Assembly (NCBI RefSeq): GCF_018603515.1
Contig: NZ_JACATN010000003.1
Coordinates: forward strand, 434,001-498,000
Origin: Zobellia barbeyronii
GTDB taxonomy: Bacteria > Bacteroidota > Bacteroidia > Flavobacteriales > Flavobacteriaceae
Length of the DNA stretch: 64,000 nucleotides
Reading direction: 5' to 3'
The notes beneath the pieces are model-generated. The model was not told the DNA's origin. It searched no databases and was given only the letters and a program-made list of their open reading frames with translations. Every line of letters begins with the position of its first letter. Positions within the stretch are counted from its first letter, which is position 1. Below are positions 43,727 through 55,273 of the stretch, piece by piece. The position numbers and the translations under genes were made by a program.

Positions 43727-46700
43727 ATGACAAACAAAACCAAACTCACCCGTTTATTAGCGTTATCGCTTCTCACCACACTATTTTGCGCTTGCGAGTC
43801 CAAGCCTAAAAAACCAAAGGAAACCCCGTTGGTTATTGTAGAAGACTCCCTTACGGAAGTAAGTAGAGCTCAAGAAATACGAGAAGGAATAAGCCCTAAA
43901 ATTGCAGATGGCTTAGAATTGACGCTATGGGCTTCAGATTCTTTAGCCCCAGATCCTATTGCCATGCAAATTGATGATGAGGGCAAAGTTTACCTCACAC
44001 GTACCAATCGGCAAAAAAACTCAGAATTTGATATCCGAGGGCATCAAGATTGGATGACATCTTCCATTTCATTGCAATCCGTTGAAGACAGGCGCAAATT
44101 CCTTCACGATACTTTTGCTCCCGAAAAGAGCGAAGAAAACGAATGGCTCCCAGACCTTAACGATGACGGCAGTCACGATTGGAAAGACCTTACTGTAGAA
44201 AAAGATGAAATTTGGATGCTGGAAGACAGCAACAATAACGGAATTGCAGATAAATCAACCAGAATTCTAGAAGATTTCAATGAAGAAATTACCGATGTTG
44301 CCGGAGCACTTTTAGTACGTGAAAATGATGTATTTGTTGGTGTAGGCCCAGATATGTGGCGTTTGACAGATACCAATGATGATTTAATTCTAGACGAAAA
44401 AACATCAATTGCTCATGGATTTGCTGTACATATTGGATTTGCAGCTCACGGAATGTCCGGAGCCATTGAAGGTCCTGATGGTAAAATATATTGGGGTATT
44501 GGAGACATTGGCGCTAACCTTACCACTGTTGATGGCCAGAACTTAAAATACCCAAACCAAGGGGTTATTGTACGTTCCAATCCTAATGGAAGCAATTTTG
44601 AAGTATTTGCCAGAGGATTAAGAAACACCCATGAATTTGTTTTTGATGCCTACGGAAATATTATTTCTTCCGATAATGATGGTGACCATGCAGGAGAAAG
44701 CGAAAGACTTGTTCACTTAGTGGAAGGTTCCGATTCAGGTTGGCGTTCTAACTGGCAGTATGGTAAATACACAGACCCAAAAAACAACGATTATAAAGTA
44801 TGGATGGATGAAAAGCTATTCACTCCCCGCTGGGAAGGCCAAGCCGCATACATAGTACCTCCTATTAAAAATTTCCATAACGGCCCAACCGGAATGACTT
44901 TTAACCCTGGTACTGCTTTAGGTAAGGATTGGCTCAACAAGTTCTTTTTGGTAGAATTTGTGGGCAACCCTGACCGATCTAACATTTGGGCTTTTGATTT
45001 AAAACCTAAAGGAGCTTCTTTTGAGCTAAATACAGACAAAAGTATCTTAAGTGGTGTTCTACCTACTGGAATTCAATTTGGTCCGGATGGCGCCATGTAC
45101 GTTGCCGATTGGATTACCGGATGGGGTACTAAAAACTATGGTCGCGTATGGAAGCTAGATGTAAGCGATTCCAAAAACGACCTTGAGAAAGAACGAAAAG
45201 AAACCGAACGTCTAATGACCTTGGACTATAAAGAACAGTCCACAGATGAGTTGGTAAAATTACTTTCTTATGGAGATATGCGTATTAGAAAGAAAGCTCA
45301 GTTTCAGTTGGTGAAAAATGGCTCTAAAGGCTATCAAGAACTTAAAGAAGTGGCCGCTAATAATGCAAATCAATTTGCACGTATCCACGCTATTTGGGGT
45401 ATTGGTCAGGTTGCAGATAAAGATACTTCGGAAGCGGAGCCACTTGTGGCACTATTAGCTGATAGCGACCCTGAGATTATCGCTCAGTCCGCTAAAATTT
45501 TAGGAGATGCAAATTATATTGATGCAGGAACAAAATTAATTCCTCTTTTAAAGCATGACAATTCGCGTGTAAAATTCTTTGCCGCTCAAGCTTTGGGTAG
45601 ATTTAAAACCGAAGCTGCCGTTGAGCCTTTATTAGACTTTATCGTAGCAAACAATGACGAAGATGTTTATTTGAGACACGCCGCAGTTTTAGCGTTATCT
45701 AGAATTGGCAAAACTGAATCTATTACCACTCTAGCGCACAACCCCAACCGAAGCTTGCGAATAGCCGCAGTTCTAGTTTTACGTAGACTTCAAGATCCTG
45801 CAGTTGCAGAATTTTTAAAAGACGAGGATGAGTATATTGTAACCGAAGCCGCCAGAGCTATTAATGATGATTGGTCTATTGACGCTGCACTTCCTGCGCT
45901 TGCAGATATGTTAACCGTAGAAAAATTTAATTCAGAACCTTTGTTGCGTAGGGCTATTAATGCAGCACTTCGTGTGGGAACTGATAAAGAATTAGAAAAT
46001 CTTATCGCTTTTGCCAAAGATAAAAATAGGTCTAATATACTAAGAGGTGAAGCTTTAGCCACTATTGGTACATGGGCAGAACCATCTGTACTTGATAGAG
46101 TTGATGGCCGTTTTCGTGGTGAAATACAAAGAGACCCTAATGTTGTAAAACAGAAAATTGAAAAAGATATTCCAGATTTTCTTGAGGACACAGATGTTGA
46201 CATTATTATAGGTATCACCAACACCTTAGCCAACTTAGGAATCGATACACATAACGATGCTCTTTTTGCTATCATGAAGAAGAACAACTCGCCAAAAGTA
46301 AGGTCTGAGGTTTTGAAAGCATTAGGAAAACTAAATTTTGATAAGGTTGAAACTGCCATGCAGTATGGTATGAAAGACGGAGATAAAGATGTGCGTACCA
46401 CAGCTATTAGCCTAATGCCGAAAATGGACATATCCAAGGAGAACCTCCCTAACATCATCAAACCTATTTTCCAAAAGGGATCAGTTCGTGAGCAACAACA
46501 ATTGTTAAGTGTTTTAGGTGAACTTCCTGTTGAGAAAAGTGGCGAAGTTTTAGAAGGATTAATAAAACAAGCTAGCGAAGAGCACTTAAAGCAAAGTGTT
46601 ATCCTAGACCTTATTGAAGCAGTTGAAGCAACCAAAGATGAAAACCTAATTGCACAACTAAAACCTTTAAAGGAAAATGGTAACTCTATGGATGCCTTTA

Positions 46701-47137
46701 AAGAAACTCTAGTAGGCGGAAATTACAGAGACGGTAGAAATGTTTTCAATAAAAATCCAACTGCCCAGTGTACCCGATGCCATGCTATTGGCAGCGCAGG
46801 TGGTGACGTAGGACCATCTCTGGAAAATATTGGAAATATTTTAAGTAGAGAACAAATCCTTGAAGCACTTATTGAGCCTAGCGCAAGATTGGCTCCAGGT
46901 TATGGTAGCGTTTCACTTACCCTGAAAGATGGACAAGTAGTAAATGGTATTCTTGAGGCCGAAACTCACGAGGAACTTACCTTAAGAACTTCTGAGGCAG
47001 AGCCTTTGGATATACCCATATCACGGATTGAGAAACGAGAGAATATGCCATCGGCTATGCCGCCAATGGGTCGTTTGATCTCAAAAAGAGAATTGCGAAA
47101 TTTGATAGAATATCTTGCTAGTCTTAAAGAAGGATAG
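43727..47137 (+). CDS. PVC-type heme-binding protein: propeller, HEAT repeats and cytochrome c domain
   Basis: A 1136-residue lipoprotein from ATG 43727. An ATG 66 nt upstream would spoil the signal. The signal is MTNKTKLTRLLALSLLTTLF followed by CACES. Residues about 40-470 form a membrane-bound dehydrogenase-like beta-propeller (GIGDIGANLTTVDGQNL, VFARGLRNTHEFVFDAYGNI, GMTFNPGTALGKDW). Residues about 490-960 contain HEAT repeats (LLKHDNSRVKFFAAQALGRF and similar units). The C-terminus is a cytochrome c-type domain with heme motif Cys1015-x2-Cys1018-His1019 (AQCTRCHAIG) and a likely distal Met in MPPMG. Such proteins are proposed periplasmic sugar or polyol oxidases; the substrate is unknown. 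A strong terminator follows. Confidence 0.88.
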   Translation: MTNKTKLTRLLALSLLTTLFCACESKPKKPKETPLVIVEDSLTEVSRAQEIREGISPKIADGLELTLWASDSLAPDPIAMQIDDEGKVYLTRTNRQKNSEFDIRGHQDWMTSSISLQSVEDRRKFLHDTFAPEKSEENEWLPDLNDDGSHDWKDLTVEKDEIWMLEDSNNNGIADKSTRILEDFNEEITDVAGALLVRENDVFVGVGPDMWRLTDTNDDLILDEKTSIAHGFAVHIGFAAHGMSGAIEGPDGKIYWGIGDIGANLTTVDGQNLKYPNQGVIVRSNPNGSNFEVFARGLRNTHEFVFDAYGNIISSDNDGDHAGESERLVHLVEGSDSGWRSNWQYGKYTDPKNNDYKVWMDEKLFTPRWEGQAAYIVPPIKNFHNGPTGMTFNPGTALGKDWLNKFFLVEFVGNPDRSNIWAFDLKPKGASFELNTDKSILSGVLPTGIQFGPDGAMYVADWITGWGTKNYGRVWKLDVSDSKNDLEKERKETERLMTLDYKEQSTDELVKLLSYGDMRIRKKAQFQLVKNGSKGYQELKEVAANNANQFARIHAIWGIGQVADKDTSEAEPLVALLADSDPEIIAQSAKILGDANYIDAGTKLIPLLKHDNSRVKFFAAQALGRFKTEAAVEPLLDFIVANNDEDVYLRHAAVLALSRIGKTESITTLAHNPNRSLRIAAVLVLRRLQDPAVAEFLKDEDEYIVTEAARAINDDWSIDAALPALADMLTVEKFNSEPLLRRAINAALRVGTDKELENLIAFAKDKNRSNILRGEALATIGTWAEPSVLDRVDGRFRGEIQRDPNVVKQKIEKDIPDFLEDTDVDIIIGITNTLANLGIDTHNDALFAIMKKNNSPKVRSEVLKALGKLNFDKVETAMQYGMKDGDKDVRTTAISLMPKMDISKENLPNIIKPIFQKGSVREQQQLLSVLGELPVEKSGEVLEGLIKQASEEHLKQSVILDLIEAVEATKDENLIAQLKPLKENGNSMDAFKETLVGGNYRDGRNVFNKNPTAQCTRCHAIGSAGGDVGPSLENIGNILSREQILEALIEPSARLAPGYGSVSLTLKDGQVVNGILEAETHEELTLRTSEAEPLDIPISRIEKRENMPSAMPPMGRLISKRELRNLIEYLASLKEG

Positions 47138-47149
47138 ACAGAAACCAAC

Positions 47150-47182
47150 AAAAAAGCCCTCCATAATGGAGGGCTTTTTTAT
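47150..47182. terminator. Bidirectional terminator between the cytochrome protein and the nitronate monooxygenase gene
   Basis: AAAAAGCCCTCCA (47151-47163) pairs with TGGAGGGCTTTTT (47167-47179) around TAA. A-runs and T-runs flank both sides. Confidence 0.88.
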
Positions 47183-47199
47183 TTTATATCATTTGTAAA

Positions 47200-48141
47200 T
47201 TATAAAGAAGCAACTTTCTTCTTTGCAACTTCAAATTCTGTCATCATATCATTTACAATACTTGCTGCTGGCTTAATGGTATGAATAAGCGATGCTACTT
47301 GACCAATCTCAAGCTCACCCTCTTCCATATCACCTTCAAAAATACCTCGCTTGGCACGAGCTCTTCCCAATAAAGAAATCAAGTCTTCTTTTGAAGCACC
47401 ATTAGCGTATGCATTCTGAATATCTTGATAAAACTTGTTCTTGATAAGCCGTACAGGAGCCAATTCTTTTAAAACAAGTTGGGTATCACCTTCACCTGAT
47501 TCTATTACTTTTTGTTTAAATAGCTGATGTGAAGAAGCTTCATCACTAGCCACAAAACGACTACCTACTTGCACTCCATCCGCACCTAAAATCATTGTGG
47601 CAAGCATTGCTGCACCGGTTGCTATACCGCCTGCGGCAATTATAGGAATAGTTACTTTTTCCTTCACGGCAGGAATTAAAGTAAGCGTAGTAGTTTCATC
47701 TCGTCCATTATGTCCTCCAGCTTCAAAACCTTCCGCAACTATAGCATCCACACCAGCCTCTTGAGACTTTAGGGCAAACTTTAAGCTACTGACTACATGA
47801 ACTACCGTGATGCCTTTTTCCTGTAAATAAGAAGTCCATGTTTTTGGATTTCCTGCAGAAGTAAAAACAATTTTAACTCCCAGCTCTACAATTATTTCCA
47901 TCAACTTATCCAAATCAGGATAAAGCATGGGTACGTTTACTCCAAAGGGTTTATCGGTTGCTTGCTGACATTTTTGAATATGCTCGCGCAATACTTGCGG
48001 ATACATACTACCTGCACCAATCAATCCCAAGCCTCCTGCATTGGAGACAGCAGAAGCTAAGCGCCAACCGCTGGTCCATATCATACCTGCTTGAACAATA
48101 GGATATTTTATTCCGAAGAGCTCTGTTATTCTATTTTGCAT
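47200..48141 (-). CDS. Nitronate monooxygenase / FMN-dependent 2-nitropropane dioxygenase-like
   Basis: A 313-residue TIM-barrel flavoprotein. PIVQAGMIWTSGWRLASAVS, then GGLGLIGAGSM, GFEAGGHNGR (FMN contact), IPIIAAGGIATGAAM and LGADGVQVGSRFVASDE are the signature segments of the NMO/FabK superfamily. His in AGGHNG is the catalytic base of nitronate monooxygenases, so this group is favoured over FabK enoyl-ACP reductase. Length and motifs are complete. The gene precedes mnmA's stop by 27 nt on the same strand but after it in transcription order, so the two may be cotranscribed. Confidence 0.83.
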   Translation of the reverse strand: MQNRITELFGIKYPIVQAGMIWTSGWRLASAVSNAGGLGLIGAGSMYPQVLREHIQKCQQATDKPFGVNVPMLYPDLDKLMEIIVELGVKIVFTSAGNPKTWTSYLQEKGITVVHVVSSLKFALKSQEAGVDAIVAEGFEAGGHNGRDETTTLTLIPAVKEKVTIPIIAAGGIATGAAMLATMILGADGVQVGSRFVASDEASSHQLFKQKVIESGEGDTQLVLKELAPVRLIKNKFYQDIQNAYANGASKEDLISLLGRARAKRGIFEGDMEEGELEIGQVASLIHTIKPAASIVNDMMTEFEVAKKKVASL

Positions 48142-48168
48142 GGATTGAATATATTGAAAAACTACCTA

Positions 48169-49359
48169 TTAGGAAATTACACCAGAGCCAATAAGTTCAT
48201 CGCCAAGATACCATGCAGCAAACTGACCTTCCGTTATAGCCGATTGTTTTTCCTCAAAATCAACATACAATCCACCAGCAACTTTATAAATAGTAGCTTT
48301 TTGCAATGACTGGCGATATCTAATACGTGCCATTACTTCAAGAGTTTCATCTTCCTTCAACGCTAAATCCCTCCGTACCCAATGCAACTCCTCATCCGTA
48401 ATAAAAAGCGTTCTTCGGTACAAACCTGGATGCGATTTACCCTGCCCCGTATAGATTACATTTTCATTAACATCAGTATCAATAACGAACAACGGTTCTT
48501 TGGTACCTCCTACATCAAGTCCTTTTCGTTGCCCTTTGGTAAAATAATGAGCTCCCTGGTGGTCACCTACTACTTTACCATCTTCAACATGATAGACTGG
48601 TTTTTCAGCGTAAAAAGATAACTCTGCTTGCTTATTTTCAAATTGAGGCAATTCTTTATGATATTGAGAAACATCAGAAGGGACCTCAACAATTACTCCT
48701 TTTTTAGGTTTTAACTTCTGCTGAAGAAATTCAGGCAAACGTACTTTTCCAATAAAACAAAGCCCCTGAGAATCCTTTTTATCTGCGGTAATTAAATCAT
48801 TATCTGCAGCAATTTGGCGTACTTCTGGTTTATTCAAATGCCCGATTGGGAACAACGTTTTTGATAATTGCTCCTGTGAAAGCTGACAAAGAAAATACGA
48901 CTGATCCTTGTTATCATCCTTACCCGCTAAAAGCTGATAAGTTTCAGAACCATCATCATTCTTAATCGTTCCTTTTCTACAATAGTGACCCGTTGCTACG
49001 TAATCTGCACCCAATTGCAAAGCAATGTCCATAAAAACATCAAACTTGATTTCGCGATTACAGAGCACATCAGGATTAGGGGTACGTCCTCTTTCATATT
49101 CCGCGAACATATAATCTACAATACGTTCTTTATACTGAACACTTAAATCTACGGTCTGGAAAGGTATACCCAACTTCTCGGCCACAATTAGAGCATCATT
49201 ACTATCTTCTAACCACGGGCACTCTTCCGAAATAGTTACCGAGTCATCATGCCAATTCTTCATAAACAAGCCTATTACCTCATACCCTTGCTCTTTTAAA
49301 AGGTATGCGGTCACACTTGAATCCACTCCTCCTGAGAGGCCTACAACTACTTTTTTCAT
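48169..49359 (-). CDS. mnmA: tRNA-specific 2-thiouridylase MnmA
   Basis: A 396-residue PP-loop enzyme from the ATG at 49359 ([20 protein letters not shown]). The frame continues 48 codons upstream but with unrelated sequence. SGGVDSS is the ATP pyrophosphatase motif. The catalytic Cys lies in [12 protein letters not shown] and the second in QGLCFIGKV. MnmA thiolates U34 of tRNA-Glu, -Gln and -Lys, using sulfur passed from a desulfurase. A TAATTTTG -7 box lies 17 nt upstream. The nitronate monooxygenase gene follows after 27 nt. Confidence 0.95.
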   Translation of the reverse strand: MKKVVVGLSGGVDSSVTAYLLKEQGYEVIGLFMKNWHDDSVTISEECPWLEDSNDALIVAEKLGIPFQTVDLSVQYKERIVDYMFAEYERGRTPNPDVLCNREIKFDVFMDIALQLGADYVATGHYCRKGTIKNDDGSETYQLLAGKDDNKDQSYFLCQLSQEQLSKTLFPIGHLNKPEVRQIAADNDLITADKKDSQGLCFIGKVRLPEFLQQKLKPKKGVIVEVPSDVSQYHKELPQFENKQAELSFYAEKPVYHVEDGKVVGDHQGAHYFTKGQRKGLDVGGTKEPLFVIDTDVNENVIYTGQGKSHPGLYRRTLFITDEELHWVRRDLALKEDETLEVMARIRYRQSLQKATIYKVAGGLYVDFEEKQSAITEGQFAAWYLGDELIGSGVIS

Positions 49360-49376
49360 GCTCAATAATAAGATTG

Positions 49377-49384
49377 CAAAATTA
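49377..49384 (-). promoter_or_regulatory. -7 promoter box of mnmA
   Basis: TAATTTTG on the minus strand, an exact match ending 17 nt before the ATG at 49359. It supports that start. The -33 is not clear. Confidence 0.45.
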
Positions 49385-49583
49385 GTCAATAAACACGGAT
49401 TGTACCTTTTCAAATACAATTTTAGCATTTCCTTAAAACCAAAAGTGTTCAACTTTTTTACAAAAGAGTTAAACAAAATGATATTTTTATTATAAATTGC
49501 CACAGATTTAAATTAGAAAAGTGGCCTAGAATGATTCCATTTTCCGTTCTACCCATTAAATATGAACAATTAATATATGTATT

Positions 49584-50945
49584 ATGATTCTCAACAATTT
49601 TAAAGGTATTTTACCCCTAGCCCTAGCTTCTATCTTTTTTGTGTCATGTAGTGATGATGACAATGCACCAGAAATTCCAATGGAAACTGAGACCGACATT
49701 GTAGATATCGCTATTACCGATTCTAACTTATCCATATTAGTAGAAGCCCTTGACGAAGCTGATTTGGTTTCTACACTACAAGGAACTGGTCCTTTTACTG
49801 TATTCGCTCCTACTAATACTGCTTTTCAAGCTTTTCTAACTGAAAATAATTTTGCTTCGTTAGACGACATTCCTCAAGAAACCTTAAAGCAAGTATTATT
49901 AAATCATGTTGTTAGTGGCAACGTAAAAGCCGCAGATTTAGAAACTACATATTATAGCTCATCTTCCACAGCTGGTGTTGATGGAAAAAACTTAAGTTTA
50001 TATGTAAACACTACAGAAGGTGTAACTATTAATGGTTCTGCTGTATCTACCGCAGATATTGAAGCTTCTAACGGAACTATTCATGTTGTGGACAAGGTAA
50101 TAGGTTTACCAAATGTAGTTAATCATGCTACCTATAATAGCGCTTTTACTTCATTGGTGGGCGCATTAACAACGGATGGCAATACAGTTTTTACCGATTT
50201 ACTAAGTGATGCCGAACAGAAGTTTACTGTGTTCGCTCCTACTAACGATGCATTTACTGCATTTGAAAATCCTAATGAAAACGAATTGAACAACATTCTT
50301 GCTAATCACGTAATTGCAGGAGCAGCTTTAGCAGCAGGCGATTTAAGTAATAGCTATGCCAATACAGCAGCTGCAAACGTAGATGGTGATAACTTAAGTA
50401 TATATGTAAACACTGACGATGGTGTAACATTAAATGGTGTTAGCAAAGTTATTATTGCAGATGTGGTAACAACTAACGGTATCATACATGCAGTAGATAC
50501 GGTAATTGACTTACCTACTGTTGTTACATTTGCTACTGCTGACAGTGAAAACTTTTCATCTTTAGTTGGAGCTCTTACTTCAGAAGGACAACCTGATTTT
50601 GTATCTATTTTAAGTTCGACAACTGAAAATAACCCTTTTACAGTTTTTGCCCCAGTAAATAGTGCTTTTGCAGCATTAGCAGAAGTGCCTGCCGGGGAAG
50701 ACTTAACTGCGGTTCTTACACATCATGTAATTGCTGAAGCCAATATTGTTTCTGGAGATTTAAGTGACGGATTGGTTTCTCCTGCAACATTACAAGGTGA
50801 TGCGTTGACATTTACTGCTTCTGATGAAACTTTTGTTATCACAGATGGAGCCGGAAATACAGGAATTGCAATTGTAAAAGCTGATGTTCAAGCTATAAAC
50901 GGAATAATTCATGCTATAGATACTGTACTTATTCCGAGTAACTAG
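49584..50945 (+). CDS. Lipoprotein with three fasciclin (FAS1) domains
   Basis: A 453-residue lipoprotein with signal MILNNFKGILPLALASIFFV and a lipobox ending at SC, followed by SDDDNAPEIPMETET, an acidic surface-export type linker. Three FAS1 domains follow at about 47-175, 188-310 and 325-452. Each contains the H1/H2 motifs: TGPFTVFAPTNTAFQAF, then EQKFTVFAPTNDAFTAF, then NPFTVFAPVNSAFAAL; and IHVVDKVI, IHAVDTVI, IHAIDTVL. FAS1 domains mediate cell adhesion or matrix binding. The domains are clearly internal duplications. It is monocistronic with a perfect terminator. Confidence 0.9.
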   Translation: MILNNFKGILPLALASIFFVSCSDDDNAPEIPMETETDIVDIAITDSNLSILVEALDEADLVSTLQGTGPFTVFAPTNTAFQAFLTENNFASLDDIPQETLKQVLLNHVVSGNVKAADLETTYYSSSSTAGVDGKNLSLYVNTTEGVTINGSAVSTADIEASNGTIHVVDKVIGLPNVVNHATYNSAFTSLVGALTTDGNTVFTDLLSDAEQKFTVFAPTNDAFTAFENPNENELNNILANHVIAGAALAAGDLSNSYANTAAANVDGDNLSIYVNTDDGVTLNGVSKVIIADVVTTNGIIHAVDTVIDLPTVVTFATADSENFSSLVGALTSEGQPDFVSILSSTTENNPFTVFAPVNSAFAALAEVPAGEDLTAVLTHHVIAEANIVSGDLSDGLVSPATLQGDALTFTASDETFVITDGAGNTGIAIVKADVQAINGIIHAIDTVLIPSN

Positions 50946-50976
50946 CAAGAATAAATTAAAAACATATTGCTCACAC

Positions 50977-51009
50977 AAAAGGCCGCTAAATTTAGCGGCC
51001 TTTTTCTTT
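50977..51009 (+). terminator. Terminator after the FAS1 gene
   Basis: A perfect palindrome AAAAGGCCGCTAAA/TTTAGCGGCCTTTT (50977-51004) followed by T-rich sequence. It is one of the strongest hairpins in the window. Confidence 0.85.
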
Positions 51010-51276
51010 TTTTGTATTGATAACAAATAATTGATTTTTAACAGTATACGGTAAAACCGTATGAAATAAGCAAAGCATTTTAACGAATTTAAATTATGTA
51101 TTTACTGTATACAAATTCAAATTTCACAATGCTTTATTGAAAGTAATAATTACCAAACAACATAGCTGTGCAAGTTAGCATACAAAAAAGAGCACTTGAC
51201 AACTCTCTTTTTTTTTAAGCTTGGTTTATCTGCATCTTTACAATCCCAAATCTTACCAAACCAACCTAACTAATGC
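51010..51276. other. Gene-free stretch with nested inverted repeats
   Basis: It contains a hairpin ATACGGT-AAA-ACCGTAT (51046-51062). It also has an imperfect long inverted repeat with arms around AAAGCATTTTAACGAATTT (51073-51091) and its partner ending AATGCTTT (51127-51134), which enclose the duplicated word CTGTATAC. A weak hairpin AAAAGAG/CTCTTTT followed by T (about 51187-51214) ends the structured part. No open frame is convincing. It may encode a structured RNA. Confidence 0.4.
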
Positions 51277-51309
51277 AAAAAACCCTGACAGATATCTGTC
51301 AGGGTTTTT
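51277..51309. terminator. Terminator of yidC (bidirectional form)
   Basis: AAAAACCCTGACAGAT/ATCTGTCAGGGTTTTT (51277-51308) is an almost perfect palindrome with A-runs and T-runs on both flanks. It is 33 bp downstream of the yidC stop. Confidence 0.88.
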
Positions 51310-51341
51310 ATTTACATTAAACTCTATATAATTTAGACTTT

Positions 51342-53195
51342 TTATTTCTTGTCTATTTTCTTCTGATTTTCAGCCTGCTCCATCATCTCACGCATCTTTT
51401 TCTGGAACTTATTCTCTTTCTTAGGCTTTTTCTTATTCTCCTGTATCTGCGCATGAATTTTCTTGTCGTCCAAGATAAAATTCTTGATTACCAACATAAT
51501 ACCAATAGTAATCATGTTAGATACAAAGTAGTACAAACTAAGTCCACTAGCATAGTTGTTAAAGAAAAACAACATCATTAGAGGCATTAGGTACATGATA
51601 AATTTCATATTAGGCATACCTGGTTGTTGTGGCATATTCTGACCTGTAGTCATCGTCATATAAAAGAATATAGCGATAGAAGCCAAAATTGGAAATAAAC
51701 TTACGTGATCTCCATAATATGGAATATGAAATGGCAAGTTAGCAACAACATCATACGATGATAAATCATCTGCCCATAAAAATGGTTTCTGACGCAATGC
51801 GAAAGAAGTTGGAAAGAACATGAACAATGCATAGAAAATAGGCATCTGCAGTACAGCAGGAATACAGCCACTCATGGGGCTCACACCAGCTTTACCATAA
51901 AGCTTCATAGTTTCTTGCTGCTTTTTCATGGCATTATCCTTATACTTCTCTCCCAATTCTGCTATTTCAGGTTTTAGAACCTTCATTTTAGCTTGAGATA
52001 AGTACGACTTATAAGTTACAGGAGACATTGCCAATCTAACCAAAACGGTCATAGCCACAATAGCCCAACCAAATGGTAAGACAGAACTTAAAAAGGAATA
52101 GAAAGGATTAAATAAATAACGGTTTAACCAACCGAAAATACCCCATCCAAAAGGAATAGAATCATCAAGACCCAACTCTTTATATTGGCTCAATACCTTT
52201 ATATCCGTAGGACCATAATACCAGTGCATATTTTGCGCCACTTCACCTCCTGTTAATTCCAAAGGCATTGTTGCACCAAACAATTTGGTAAATTTGGTAT
52301 CTTTACTTTCTTCTTCAACTAAATTCTTAGAAGTAAGCTCTGCAGTCTTAAAGTTAGTTTTGCCAACTAACATAGAACTAAAAAAGTGTTGTCTGTACGA
52401 TAACCACTTTACATCTTCTTCTTTTTCATCATCATCACTAGCCAGCGATAGGTAGCTAATCTTACCATCTTCATGGCTATAAGTCAGCTCCGTGTATTTG
52501 TTCTCGTACTCTACACTTTTATTGTGACGTATACCTTTTAGGTCCCATTCTAAATCTACAGGTCTACTACTGTCTATAATACCACTAAGTCCTTGCGAAC
52601 GTATAGTAAAATCTACAAGGTATTCCCCTTCTTTCATTTCATAACGGTACTCAAAAAAATTGTTCGGACCCGCTTTGGCTTTCATTGAAAGAACCTTACT
52701 CCCATTATTTTCGGTTAAAGAAGGCTCAAAATAAAGATCTTTAGTATTTAAAACTCTATTATCAGAAGTAGTAAAGTTTACACCAAAAGAAGCATTTCCA
52801 TCATGCACTAAGTACACAGGAATAGAATCATACGTATGATATTGTTTCATACGTGCCTCTACTATCTGACCACCTTTATTACTAATTTCAAGAGAAACTA
52901 GTTCGTTCTCTAGTTTAGTAATCTTATCGGATGGCTGCGTGAAACCAAAAGCACCTATTTTACCTTGATAATTAGCAACTGCAGTAGAATCTTGAAGATT
53001 AACTACTGGAGATTGTTCAACTTTTTCAGATGGTAAGACCTCTTTGCTTTCCTCTTTTACAACCTGCTCTTGTTTTGCTTTTTCAGCTGCTTGCTCTTCT
53101 GGAGTGGGCTGATTCTGATAAAACATAAATATCAATATTCCAAAAATCAGTACAAAACCGATTATAGAATTTATATCTACTTTCTTTTCTTCCAT
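51342..53195 (-). CDS. yidC: Membrane protein insertase YidC
   Basis: A 617-residue insertase of the Gram-negative type. An N-terminal TM helix (IIGFVLIFGILIFMFYQNQP) is followed by a large periplasmic domain (about 70-340). The five-TM core follows, with YNPFYSFLS-type loops, GWAIVAMTVLVRLAMSPVTY (the charged groove Arg), the cytoplasmic hairpin KSYLSQAKMKVLKPEIAELG, GVSPMSGCIPAVLQMPIFYA, and a basic C-terminal tail. YidC inserts and folds inner-membrane proteins alone or with Sec. A TATATTTG box at 53270-53277 suggests its own promoter downstream of pyrG. Confidence 0.95.
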   Translation of the reverse strand: MEEKKVDINSIIGFVLIFGILIFMFYQNQPTPEEQAAEKAKQEQVVKEESKEVLPSEKVEQSPVVNLQDSTAVANYQGKIGAFGFTQPSDKITKLENELVSLEISNKGGQIVEARMKQYHTYDSIPVYLVHDGNASFGVNFTTSDNRVLNTKDLYFEPSLTENNGSKVLSMKAKAGPNNFFEYRYEMKEGEYLVDFTIRSQGLSGIIDSSRPVDLEWDLKGIRHNKSVEYENKYTELTYSHEDGKISYLSLASDDDEKEEDVKWLSYRQHFFSSMLVGKTNFKTAELTSKNLVEEESKDTKFTKLFGATMPLELTGGEVAQNMHWYYGPTDIKVLSQYKELGLDDSIPFGWGIFGWLNRYLFNPFYSFLSSVLPFGWAIVAMTVLVRLAMSPVTYKSYLSQAKMKVLKPEIAELGEKYKDNAMKKQQETMKLYGKAGVSPMSGCIPAVLQMPIFYALFMFFPTSFALRQKPFLWADDLSSYDVVANLPFHIPYYGDHVSLFPILASIAIFFYMTMTTGQNMPQQPGMPNMKFIMYLMPLMMLFFFNNYASGLSLYYFVSNMITIGIMLVIKNFILDDKKIHAQIQENKKKPKKENKFQKKMREMMEQAENQKKIDKK

Positions 53196-53269
53196 CTAAA
53201 TAATTGTTATTAAACCGATTGCTTCAAAATCAAATCGGTCATGCACAGGGGTTTGGTTCAGTCAATTAG

Positions 53270-53277
53270 CAAATATA
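53270..53277 (-). promoter_or_regulatory. -7 promoter box of yidC
   Basis: TATATTTG on the minus strand in the 119-bp pyrG-yidC gap, an exact TANNTTTG match about 74 nt before the yidC ATG. The -33 element is unclear. Confidence 0.35.
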
Positions 53278-53314
53278 TGTCCAATTGTACAGATTATGCC
53301 AGAATGGCATTAAT

Positions 53315-55223
<1,909 letters not shown>

Positions 55224-55273
55224 TATTAAATCTAAATATTTTATCTTTATTTCCGCCTAATAGCCAAAAAATT

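Noticed and set aside
45790-46635. 281-residue open frame on the - strand inside the cytochrome-HEAT gene
   Set aside because: The long frame comes from the codon bias of the HEAT region. The Ser/Cys-rich translation has no recognisable motif, while the + strand gene is complete.
49584-50945. Repeats in the FAS1 gene as a tandem DNA repeat or CRISPR-like array
   Set aside because: The similarity is at protein-domain level (three diverged FAS1 domains), without near-identical DNA units or spacers.
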